A stretch of 8,603 nucleotides of DNA from an uncultured bacterium (GTDB lineage Bacteria; Patescibacteriota; Microgenomatia; UBA1400; PJMF01). The translations under genes and the position numbers were made by a program. Below, piece after piece: positions 1 to 6,535 of this stretch. The notes beneath the pieces are model-generated. The model was not told where the DNA came from. It searched no databases and was given only the letters and a program-made list of their open reading frames with translations. Position 1 is the stretch's first letter. Each line of letters begins with the position of its first letter. The stretch spans positions 1-8,603 of the forward strand of contig CAJBWJ010000076.1 in assembly GCA_903959355.1 (NCBI GenBank), read 5' to 3'.

Positions 1-137
1 AAAAAAATAATATTAAAAAACCATGAGCCAATACTGCGAGCAAAACCGGCTAAAAGATTTTTTTTGAAGATCATCCAATTGCTAACATCGTAAATTGTGT
101 CGTGATTTTCTAAGCTTATTTTACTGTTTTTTTTCAT
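1..137 (-). CDS. Partial small membrane protein, possibly DUF5665-like (N-terminus only)
   Basis: A minus-strand frame opens with ATG at 137-135 and stays open to the left edge, giving 45 codons and no stop. The product starts with a short polar segment (MKKNSKISLENHD). Then comes WMIFKKNLLAGFARSIG, and a very hydrophobic stretch (SWFFNIIF) begins just before the edge. The pattern of tryptophan, basic residues, NLL-GFAR-IG and a membrane helix resembles small DUF5665-type proteins (polar head, conserved RG/GxAR-G motif, one helix), but this is recognition by eye. The start is supported by a TAGAAT hexamer 6 nt upstream. Two overlapping upstream ATGs (141-139 and 145-143) run into stops within a few codons. 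The gene diverges from pflB across 89 bp. Function is unknown. The opposite strand is also open for 30 codons over bases 1-93, but that frame has no recognisable product. Confidence 0.6.
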   Translation of the reverse strand, partial: MKKNSKISLENHDTIYDVSNWMIFKKNLLAGFARSIGSWFFNIIF

Positions 138-143
138 TCATTC

Positions 144-149
144 ATTCTA
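144..149 (-). promoter_or_regulatory. Putative -10 element of the left-edge membrane-protein gene
   Basis: TAGAAT on the minus strand matches the bacterial -10 consensus at five of six bases. It lies exactly 6 nt before the ATG at 137, so RNA starting at the usual distance would begin at or next to the start codon and give a leaderless message. A TTGTAG -35-like hexamer lies about 20 bp further upstream, a longer spacer than usual. This is inferred from sequence only; such hexamers are common in AT-rich DNA. Confidence 0.4.
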
Positions 150-204
150 TCTTTTTTAATTGTTTTTAGCTACAATTTCCCACATTCTAGTATCTTTTAA
201 AAAG

Positions 205-210
205 TATAAA
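205..210 (+). promoter_or_regulatory. pflBp: Putative -10 element of the pflB operon
   Basis: TATAAA is the best -10-like hexamer upstream of pflB. It is 16 nt before the ATG at 227, which predicts a leader of about 10 nt. No good -35 hexamer stands at 16-18 bp, and no Shine-Dalgarno sequence lies between it and the start. No FNR-type palindrome (TTGAT-N4-ATCAA) is visible in the 89-bp divergent gap, so anaerobic control by FNR, as in enterobacterial pfl, is not supported. The call is weak. Confidence 0.3.
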
Positions 211-226
211 GAAATCACTTAAATTT

Positions 227-2449
227 ATGAAAAATCAATTTAAACTTGGTAAGTGGCAAGAAGAAATCAATACCAGAGATTTCATTTTAAATAATTTAAC
301 TCCATATAACGGAGATAACTCTTTTTTAGTTGGTCCAACAAAAGCTACAGAAAAACTTTGGAATCAATGCAGTGAATTATTAAAACAAGAAATCAAAAAC
401 GGCGGTGTTTTAGATATTGATACTAAAACTATTTCTTCTATCACTAGTCATAGTCCTGGATATTTAAATAAAGATTTAGAAAAAATTGTTGGTTTTCAAA
501 CAGACTCTCCGCTTAAAAGAGCAATAAAGCCTTATGGTGGCGCTAGAGTGGTCGAAGCTGCCTGTGAAGAAAATGGCTATAAGATTGAGCCTTTAGTTTC
601 AGAAATTTTTACCAAATATCGTAAATCTCATAATGATGGCGTTTTTGATGCTTACACCAAAACTATGCGCCAGTTGCGTTCTACTGGAATTTTAACTGGT
701 CTTCCAGACAATTATGCTCGTGGTCGTATCATTGGTGATTATCGTCGTGTAGCTCTTTATGGCATTGATCGTTTAATTGAGGCCAAAAAAGCAGATAAAG
801 ATGCTTTGGATGGCGTCATGACTAACGACATTATTCAACTTCGTGAAGAGGTTAGCGAACAAATCAAAGCCCTGACTGACATGAAAATTATGGCTACTTC
901 TTACGGTTTTGATATTTCAAAACCAGCAGAAACTGCTGTAGAAGCAATTCAATGGACTTGGTTTGGTTTCTTGGCTGCTCTTAAAGAACAAGATGGTGCT
1001 GCTATGAGTTTAGGAAATGTTAGTACTTTTTTTGATATTTATATTGAAAGAGATTTGGAAGATGGTAGTCTAACCGAAGTAGAAGCTCAAGAATTAGTTG
1101 ATCATTTCATCATGAAATGTCGTTTAATTCGTCATTTGCGTATGGATGCTTACAATGAGCTTTTTGCTGGTGATCCAACTTGGATTACTGAGGCTGTTGG
1201 TGGATTTTTTGCTAATGGTCAACATAAAATTACTAAGACCAGTTTTAGATTTTTGCAAAGTTTATACAACATTGGTCCAGCTCCAGAGCCAAATTTGACT
1301 ATCCTTTGGTCAGATAAGTTACCAGAGGGCTTTAAGAAATTCTGTGCTCAAGTTTCCATAGATACCTCGTCGCTACAATACGAAAATGATAATTTGATGC
1401 GCGAAGTTAGTCAGTGTGATGATTATTGTATTGCCTGCTGCGTTTCAATGATGGAGACCGGCAAAGAAATGCAATTTTTTGGTGCTCGTTGTAATTTAGC
1501 CAAGGCTTTACTTCTTGCTCTAAATGAGGGACGTGACGAAAAAACTGGTGAATTAATTGTGCCAGATATTTCAAAAATGCCAGAAGGACCAATTGAATAC
1601 CAAGAGTTTGAAAAAAGATTTGAAAAAACTGTCGCTTATCTTGCCAAAGCTTATGTCAATACAATGGACGTCATTCATTATATGCATGACAAATATTATT
1701 ATGAGCGCGCCCAGATGGCTCTCATGGATACTAAAGTTAAGAGAAACATGGCTTTTGGTATAGCAGGACTTAGTGTGGTGACTGATTCTATTTCTGCAAT
1801 TAAATTTGCCAAAGTAAGTGCTGTTCGTAATGAAGATGGTTTGACCAAAGAATTTAAGGTAGAAGGCGAATATCCAATGTATGGCAATGATGACAATAAA
1901 GTTGATGATATTGCTCAAAAATTGGTCAAAGATTTTAATCAAGAATTGGCCAAGCAACATATTTATCGTGATGCTGTTCCAACTTTATCTGTGTTAACAA
2001 TCACTTCTAACGTGGTTTATGGTAAGAAAACAGGAGCCACTCCAGATGGAAGAAAAGCGGGAGAAGCTTTTGCTCCTGGAGCTAACCCAATGCATGGCAG
2101 AGATCATTCTGGAGCTATAGCTTCACTTAACTCAGTTGCCAAAATTGATTATAAAAATGCTCGTGATGGAGTTTCTAATACTTTTTCAATCGTTCCAAAA
2201 ACACTTGGTGAAAACAAAGAAGCTCAAATCAATAATTTGCTAGCTATGTTGGACGGCTATTTTAATAAAAATGCTCATCACCTCAATGTGAATGTTTTAA
2301 ATCGTGAAACTTTGGAAGATGCCATGGAGCATCCAGAAAAGTATCCACAATTAACGATCCGTGTTTCTGGTTATGCAGTTAACTTTATTAGACTTGGCAA
2401 AGATCATCAAAGAGAAGTAATTGCCAGAACTTTTCACGAAAGCATGTAG
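227..2449 (+). CDS. pflB: Formate C-acetyltransferase (pyruvate formate-lyase)
   Basis: This cytoplasmic glycyl-radical enzyme converts pyruvate and CoA to acetyl-CoA and formate. At 740 residues it is close to the usual 750-760. The diagnostic adjacent catalytic cysteines are Cys404-Cys405 in IACCVS; the CC pair separates PFL from other glycyl-radical enzymes. Arg421 in FFGAR, the RGRIIGDYRRVALYGID block and the tryptophan in DPTW match pyruvate-site regions. The radical-bearing glycine is Gly715 in the C-terminal RVSGYAV motif, followed by a typical ending (ARTFHESM). The N-terminus aligns from FKLGKWQEEINTRDFI, so the ATG at 227 is sound. It lacks a Shine-Dalgarno sequence. It is the first gene of the cluster, 13 bp before its activase. 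The radical form is oxygen-sensitive, which implies anaerobic growth. No GrcA-type spare-part protein and no formate channel (FocA) are in the window. Confidence 0.97.
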   Translation: MKNQFKLGKWQEEINTRDFILNNLTPYNGDNSFLVGPTKATEKLWNQCSELLKQEIKNGGVLDIDTKTISSITSHSPGYLNKDLEKIVGFQTDSPLKRAIKPYGGARVVEAACEENGYKIEPLVSEIFTKYRKSHNDGVFDAYTKTMRQLRSTGILTGLPDNYARGRIIGDYRRVALYGIDRLIEAKKADKDALDGVMTNDIIQLREEVSEQIKALTDMKIMATSYGFDISKPAETAVEAIQWTWFGFLAALKEQDGAAMSLGNVSTFFDIYIERDLEDGSLTEVEAQELVDHFIMKCRLIRHLRMDAYNELFAGDPTWITEAVGGFFANGQHKITKTSFRFLQSLYNIGPAPEPNLTILWSDKLPEGFKKFCAQVSIDTSSLQYENDNLMREVSQCDDYCIACCVSMMETGKEMQFFGARCNLAKALLLALNEGRDEKTGELIVPDISKMPEGPIEYQEFEKRFEKTVAYLAKAYVNTMDVIHYMHDKYYYERAQMALMDTKVKRNMAFGIAGLSVVTDSISAIKFAKVSAVRNEDGLTKEFKVEGEYPMYGNDDNKVDDIAQKLVKDFNQELAKQHIYRDAVPTLSVLTITSNVVYGKKTGATPDGRKAGEAFAPGANPMHGRDHSGAIASLNSVAKIDYKNARDGVSNTFSIVPKTLGENKEAQINNLLAMLDGYFNKNAHHLNVNVLNRETLEDAMEHPEKYPQLTIRVSGYAVNFIRLGKDHQREVIARTFHESM

Positions 2450-2462
2450 GGTTAAAATCTAA

Positions 2463-3257
2463 ATGTTAAAAATTCATTCTTTAGATACCTTTGGTACTCA
2501 TGATGGACCAGGAATTCGCCTAGTGATTTTTACTCAAGGTTGTCAGTTTCGCTGTGTCTATTGTCACAATCCAGACACACAAGCTTTGGAAACTAAGGAA
2601 ATGAAAACAATTGAGACCAAAGAGATAATCGAGCTCTTAGAAAAAGAGAGAAGCTATTTTGGACCCTGTCTTTTTGCAGAGCAAAAAGCAGCTGGTACAA
2701 AAGATGGCTTGCCGAATTTTGGTCAAACTGGTGGCTTAACTATTTCTGGTGGAGAGCCAACACTTCAAGCAACCGCCTTAACTGAACTTTTCAAAGAATG
2801 TAAGAAATATGGTTTTAATACCTGTTTAGATACTTGTGGAGCTATTTTTGATCAAGATGTAAAAGCGCTTTACGATGTTACAGACATTGTTTTACTTGAT
2901 GTGAAGCATATCGATCCAACTTGGCATCAGAAACTAACTAAAGCTAGCAATGAGAATACCCTCAAAAATGCTGCTTATCGCGAGGAAACTGGTAAAGAAA
3001 TGTGGTTGCGTTATGTTCTAGTGCCAGGATGGACTGATCAGCCAGAATATTTAGAAGCTTGGGCAAAATATTTTGCAGAATACAAGACTGTCAAAAGAGT
3101 GGAAATTATTCCTTATCATGAGCTTGGAGTTTTTAAATATAAGGCTCTGGGCCGTAAGTATGAGTTGGCAAATGTTAAACCGCCAAGTAAACTAGAAATC
3201 AGTAAAGCAGAAGAAATTTTTAAAAAATATTTAGGAAATAAAGTTGTGGCTGTTTAG
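2463..3257 (+). CDS. pflA: Pyruvate formate-lyase activating enzyme (radical SAM)
   Basis: This radical-SAM enzyme uses a [4Fe-4S] cluster and S-adenosylmethionine to abstract a hydrogen from the PFL glycine, creating the catalytic radical. Cluster ligands are Cys27, Cys31 and Cys34 in the CxxxCxxC motif (CQFRCVYC). Other family landmarks are GTHDGPGIR near the start, the SAM-binding SGGEP at 95-99, TCLDT at 120-124, VLLDVKH, LRYVLVPGWTD and IIPYHELG. At 264 residues it is longer than the roughly 246-residue E. coli enzyme. Most of the excess is an insertion of about 18-20 residues at about 67-88, between the RSYF segment and GGLTISGGEP, carrying an extra Cys69. Cys125 occupies a place often held by Asn or Ser (LDTCG). 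It follows pflB by 13 bp and is probably cotranscribed; a weak TAGGG lies about 12 nt before the ATG. Confidence 0.95.
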   Translation: MLKIHSLDTFGTHDGPGIRLVIFTQGCQFRCVYCHNPDTQALETKEMKTIETKEIIELLEKERSYFGPCLFAEQKAAGTKDGLPNFGQTGGLTISGGEPTLQATALTELFKECKKYGFNTCLDTCGAIFDQDVKALYDVTDIVLLDVKHIDPTWHQKLTKASNENTLKNAAYREETGKEMWLRYVLVPGWTDQPEYLEAWAKYFAEYKTVKRVEIIPYHELGVFKYKALGRKYELANVKPPSKLEISKAEEIFKKYLGNKVVAV

Positions 3258-3278
3258 TCCATGAAATAGAAAGAAAAT

Positions 3279-5366
3279 ATGAATTTAGATGTGCTTTTTT
3301 ATCCAAAATCAATTGCCATTATTGGGGCTTCTAGTCGAGAGAAAACAGTTGGCAATGATGTAGTTAAAAATTTAGTACAACAAGGCTATGAGGGTCAAAT
3401 TTATCCTATTAATCCTAAAATCGATGAGCTTTATGGTCGCAAGGCTTATCATGAGGTGACTGAGGTTGAAGGAGAAATTGATTTGGCAGTAGTAGCAATT
3501 CCAGCCAAATTTGTGGCAGATGAAATTAGAAAAGTAGCGAGTAAAGGTGCTAAAGCCGCTATCGTCATTTCAGCTGGTTTTAAAGAAATGGGCAATTTGG
3601 AATTAGAAGAACAGTTGGCTGCCACCTGTAATGAACTCGGCGTGACTTTGGTTGGCCCAAATTGTCTTGGTGCTATTAATGCTGAACATAAAATGAACGC
3701 TTCTTTTGCAGCTGTAATGCCACCAGTTGGCGATGTAGCCTTCTTTTCTCAAAGTGGTGCTCTTTGCACTGCTGTTTTAGATTACGCCAAAGATCTTGGT
3801 ATTGGATTTTCCAAGTTTTTAAGTATTGGCAATAAAGCTGCTCTAAGTGAATTAGATTTAATCAAATATTTACACGCTGATCCAAAAACTAAAGTGATTT
3901 GCATGTATGCCGAATCATTGGAAGATGCTCCAGAATTAATTGCTGCTTTGAGAGATTTGAATCGCGGAGCTAATCCAAAACCAGTGATTGTTCTTAAATC
4001 TGGTAAAACTGCTGCTGGTGCTGGCGCCATAGCTTCTCACACAGGCTCACTTAGTACAGGCGACAGTGCTTATCAAGCTTTATTTGCTCAAGCTGGCATG
4101 ATTCGTGCTAATAGCATTAGTGAGCTTTTTGATCTTGCTCAAGTTTTTTCCATGAATCAAATTCAGGCGGTTAAAAAAATAACGATCATCACAAATGCTG
4201 GCGGTCCAGGTGTTTTAACTACCGATGCTGTTATTGAAAATGGTTTGGAAATGGCAGATCTAGCTCCAGAAACTGTGGTTAAGCTTCGTTCATTTTTACC
4301 TCCTTCAGCAAGTACTCACAATCCAGTTGATGTTTTAGGTGATGCCGTTGGAGAAGTTTATGAAAAAACTATTAATGTTTTAGCAGAAGATCCAAATACG
4401 GATGCCATTATTGTGCTTTTAACTCCTCAGTCGATGACTGAGCCAGATAAAACTGCAGAGGCAGTTGTTAAAATGCGTCAGATTAGCAACAAACCAGTCG
4501 TGGTGAGTTTAATGGGCAGAGCTTTGGTTGCGAGTGGCGTAGAAATTTTGCGAGCTAATAAAATAGCTACTACTGCTTTTCCGGAACCAGCAGCAGCAGC
4601 TATGGCTAAATTTGCTAAATTCAGTAATTGGAGTCAAGAAAAAAATGAAGAATTTTTAAGCTATAGCGACGTTGATAAAGAAAAAGTTGCTCAGATATTT
4701 GCAGCAGCAAAAGATAGAGGTCAAACTTCATTTCCAGAAGCAGAAGCCATGGAAATTATGAAAGCCTATCGTTTTCCTTTGCTTAGATCAGCTATCGCTA
4801 GAAATAGTGATGAAGCTTTAAAAATTATGCAAGAATTTAATTGTCAGGTGGCGATGAAAATTGTTTCACCAGATATTTTGCACAAGAGTGATGTTGGTGG
4901 GGTTAGTTTGGGAGTGAGTGTCGATAATGTTGTCGGTGAATATGAGGCAATGATGGTCAGAGTCGCTGCTAATAAACCAGAAGCCAAGTTAGAAGGTGTT
5001 CTCTTGATGGAAATGGCTAAAAAAGGTGCCGAATTAATTCTTGGTATTAACAAAAATACTTTAGGAACCATGTTAATGTTTGGTTTGGGCGGTATCTATG
5101 TGGAAGTTTTTAAAGATGTGAATTTTGCTTTTGCTCCACTAACTAGAACCGATATCTTGAAAATGATTAGTGGCCTTCGTTCTAGTAAATTACTTGATGG
5201 TGTTAGAGGTGAAGCAGCCGCTGACAAAGAAAGTATTATTGAAGCGATTGGTCGTTTATCTCAATTAGTGAGCGATTTTCCACAAATAGTGGAATTAGAC
5301 ATTAATCCATTGTTAGCTACCAAAGATGGAGCTAAAGTTCTTGATGCTAGAATTGTCATAGAATAA
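3279..5366 (+). CDS. Acetate-CoA ligase (ADP-forming), fused alpha-beta chain
   Basis: This enzyme catalyses acetyl-CoA + ADP + phosphate to acetate + ATP + CoA by substrate-level phosphorylation in the cytoplasm. The 695-residue chain joins both subunits of the NDP-forming acyl-CoA synthetase superfamily. An N-terminal CoA-binding Rossmann domain (FYPKSIAIIGASSR, later GPNCLG) is followed by two succinyl-CoA-ligase-like domains carrying SQSGAL, Glu212 in YAES and the phosphorylated His254 in ASHTGS, then TNAGGPGVL. An ATP-grasp beta part begins near residue 480 and carries the second phosphotransfer histidine, His535, in SPDILHKSDVGGV. Both histidines are present, so it should be active. It lies 21 bp after pflA, and acetyl-CoA from PFL is the obvious substrate. 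Other acyl-CoAs cannot be excluded, and protein acetyltransferases share the architecture but normally add a GNAT domain, absent here. The ATG has purine-rich sequence upstream (AGAAAGAAAA) but no true Shine-Dalgarno. Confidence 0.93.
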   Translation: MNLDVLFYPKSIAIIGASSREKTVGNDVVKNLVQQGYEGQIYPINPKIDELYGRKAYHEVTEVEGEIDLAVVAIPAKFVADEIRKVASKGAKAAIVISAGFKEMGNLELEEQLAATCNELGVTLVGPNCLGAINAEHKMNASFAAVMPPVGDVAFFSQSGALCTAVLDYAKDLGIGFSKFLSIGNKAALSELDLIKYLHADPKTKVICMYAESLEDAPELIAALRDLNRGANPKPVIVLKSGKTAAGAGAIASHTGSLSTGDSAYQALFAQAGMIRANSISELFDLAQVFSMNQIQAVKKITIITNAGGPGVLTTDAVIENGLEMADLAPETVVKLRSFLPPSASTHNPVDVLGDAVGEVYEKTINVLAEDPNTDAIIVLLTPQSMTEPDKTAEAVVKMRQISNKPVVVSLMGRALVASGVEILRANKIATTAFPEPAAAAMAKFAKFSNWSQEKNEEFLSYSDVDKEKVAQIFAAAKDRGQTSFPEAEAMEIMKAYRFPLLRSAIARNSDEALKIMQEFNCQVAMKIVSPDILHKSDVGGVSLGVSVDNVVGEYEAMMVRVAANKPEAKLEGVLLMEMAKKGAELILGINKNTLGTMLMFGLGGIYVEVFKDVNFAFAPLTRTDILKMISGLRSSKLLDGVRGEAAADKESIIEAIGRLSQLVSDFPQIVELDINPLLATKDGAKVLDARIVIE

Positions 5367-5375
5367 TCGAGCTAA

Positions 5376-5384
5376 TGTTATAAT
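5376..5384 (+). promoter_or_regulatory. Extended -10 promoter of the coaD-coaE fusion gene
   Basis: TGT followed by a perfect TATAAT forms an extended -10 element (TGn-TATAAT). The hexamer ends 10 nt before the ATG at 5395, so transcription would start 0 to about 5 nt ahead of the start codon. A TTGTCA hexamer (one mismatch to TTGACA) lies at 5353-5358 inside the end of the upstream gene; its 20-bp spacer is long, but extended -10 promoters depend little on -35. The element lets the CoA gene be expressed independently of the fermentation genes, though read-through from them is also possible. Confidence 0.55.
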
Positions 5385-5394
5385 TGTTCATCTT

Positions 5395-6528
5395 ATGAAG
5401 TCAGCTATTTACGCTTTTTCCGGCGATCCAATTACTTTTGGTCACCTTGATATCATCAATCGTGCAGCAGCAGTTTTTGATCGTTTAGTGGTGGCAATCG
5501 GCGTTAATCCAAGTAAAAAATATCTTTTTTCTTTAGAAGAGCGAACTGAGATGGCTAGAAGATCTTTGCTTAATCTCAAAAATGTTGAAGTTAAATCATT
5601 TTCTGGAATGTTGGTTGATTTTGCTTACGAAAATAACATTAATGTGATTGTTAAAGGTGTTCGCAGTAGCAATGATTTTGAATATGAAATGAGCTTACAT
5701 AATTTGGGTGAGAGTCAAAAGCTTGGTATCGATACTTTTATTCTTTTTGCTAAACCTAGCTTAGCGCACATAAGTTCTAGTGCAGTCAAAGACATCCAGA
5801 AAGAACAAGGTTTAATTCAGGATTATGTTCCGCCTTATGTTAAACAATGCGTAGAAGCTAAATTAAGTGGGCAATGCATTATTGGTCTAACTGGCGAAAT
5901 CGGTGCAGGTAAATCTTATGTAGGAGATAAGCTAGTAGAGTTAACTCATAAGCTTAAGTTGGAAGCTCATAATATCGAGCTAGATCGTTTATCTTGGCAA
6001 ATTCAGGATGATCTCAAAGAAGAAAAATATGCTGTGGTACGCAAGCAAATTATTGATACTTTTGGCGCAGAAGTGAGCAATGCTGATGGTAGTATTAATC
6101 GCAAAGCGCTTGGTGAAATTGTTTTTGCTGATCAGAAAAAGCTTAATCGTTTAAATGAAATCATGGATACCCCAATTTTAGTCCGTCTTCGTCGTGAACT
6201 GAAAGACAAAAAAGGTTTAATTTTTCTCAATGCTTCTTTACTAGTTGAAGCAGAAATGAGTCAGCTTAGTAACTATAATATGATTCTTTTGTCTGTTGAT
6301 GAAGCTATTCAAGAAAAGAGATTGCTAGATAGAGATTTGGATAAAGAGCAAATTAAAAGAAGATTGAAGAGTCAATATGATTTTGCTCATAAAAAAGAAC
6401 AGCTAGAAAAAGAAATTGAAGAAAACAAACAGGGTAAACTTTGGCTTTTAAATAACAAAGATGCTTCTGATTTGGAAATTAAACAACTGTTACAAGATAT
6501 TTTAACTTATTTTAAACTGACAAGTTAG
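5395..6528 (+). CDS. coaDE: Bifunctional phosphopantetheine adenylyltransferase / dephospho-CoA kinase
   Basis: The 377-residue protein fuses the last two enzymes of CoA synthesis: 4'-phosphopantetheine + ATP to dephospho-CoA + PPi, then dephospho-CoA + ATP to CoA. Residues 1 to about 158 are CoaD: AIYAFSGDPITFGHLDII with the nucleotidyltransferase T/HxGH signature (Thr14 to His17), KGVRSSNDFEYEM, and the C-terminal HISSSAVKDI (His125 onward). Residues from about 161 are CoaE: P-loop GEIGAGKS (167-174), a shortened substrate motif (IELDRLSW), NRKALGEIVFAD, and RLLDRDLDKEQIKRRLKSQ matching the lid region. There is almost no linker. Ser9-Gly10 replace the usual Thr-Phe of the GTFDP motif. The order matches animal CoA synthase (COASY). 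It lies 28 bp after the acetate-CoA ligase, which, like PFL, uses CoA. Its tail overlaps the opposing gene by 17 bp. Domain calls are firm; activity of both halves is inferred from intact motifs. Confidence 0.92.
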   Translation: MKSAIYAFSGDPITFGHLDIINRAAAVFDRLVVAIGVNPSKKYLFSLEERTEMARRSLLNLKNVEVKSFSGMLVDFAYENNINVIVKGVRSSNDFEYEMSLHNLGESQKLGIDTFILFAKPSLAHISSSAVKDIQKEQGLIQDYVPPYVKQCVEAKLSGQCIIGLTGEIGAGKSYVGDKLVELTHKLKLEAHNIELDRLSWQIQDDLKEEKYAVVRKQIIDTFGAEVSNADGSINRKALGEIVFADQKKLNRLNEIMDTPILVRLRRELKDKKGLIFLNASLLVEAEMSQLSNYNMILLSVDEAIQEKRLLDRDLDKEQIKRRLKSQYDFAHKKEQLEKEIEENKQGKLWLLNNKDASDLEIKQLLQDILTYFKLTS

Positions 6529-6535
6529 CTTTTTT
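6503..6535 (+). terminator. Possible weak intrinsic terminator at the end of coaDE
   Basis: TAACTT (6503-6508) can pair with AAGTTA (6522-6527) around a 13-nt loop. The stem is followed, after GC, by six T residues (6530-6535); a second run of six T lies at 6540-6545. The stem is short and AT-rich and lies within coding sequence of both convergent genes, so termination efficiency would be low. The T-tract is on the plus-strand side only, so it would serve coaDE and not the opposing gene. Confidence 0.3.

Noticed and set aside
1..93. Plus-strand frame open for 30 codons from the left edge to a TAA, as if the end of an upstream gene.
   Set aside because: The minus strand over the same bases gives a better protein: an ATG start, a -10 hexamer at leaderless distance, and a plausible polar head followed by a membrane helix. 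The plus reading has no recognisable C-terminal motif.
138..226. FNR-type anaerobic operator ahead of pflB.
   Set aside because: No TTGAT-N4-ATCAA palindrome or close variant is visible in the divergent gap.
1571..1960. Minus-strand open frame of 129 codons inside pflB.
   Set aside because: It is a shadow of the pflB coding frame; the PFL motifs are continuous through this region and the reverse product has no recognisable domain.
3261..3269. A tiny ATG-AAA-TAG frame between pflA and the acetate-CoA ligase as an upstream peptide or attenuator.
   Set aside because: Two codons in a 21-bp gap is expected by chance in AT-rich DNA, and no stem-loop accompanies it.
227..6528. An alternative genetic code (TGA read as Gly or Trp), as in some candidate-phylum bacteria.
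   Set aside because: All frames run full length without in-frame TGA and Trp is encoded by TGG throughout. The absence of TGA among six stop codons is too small a sample to mean anything.
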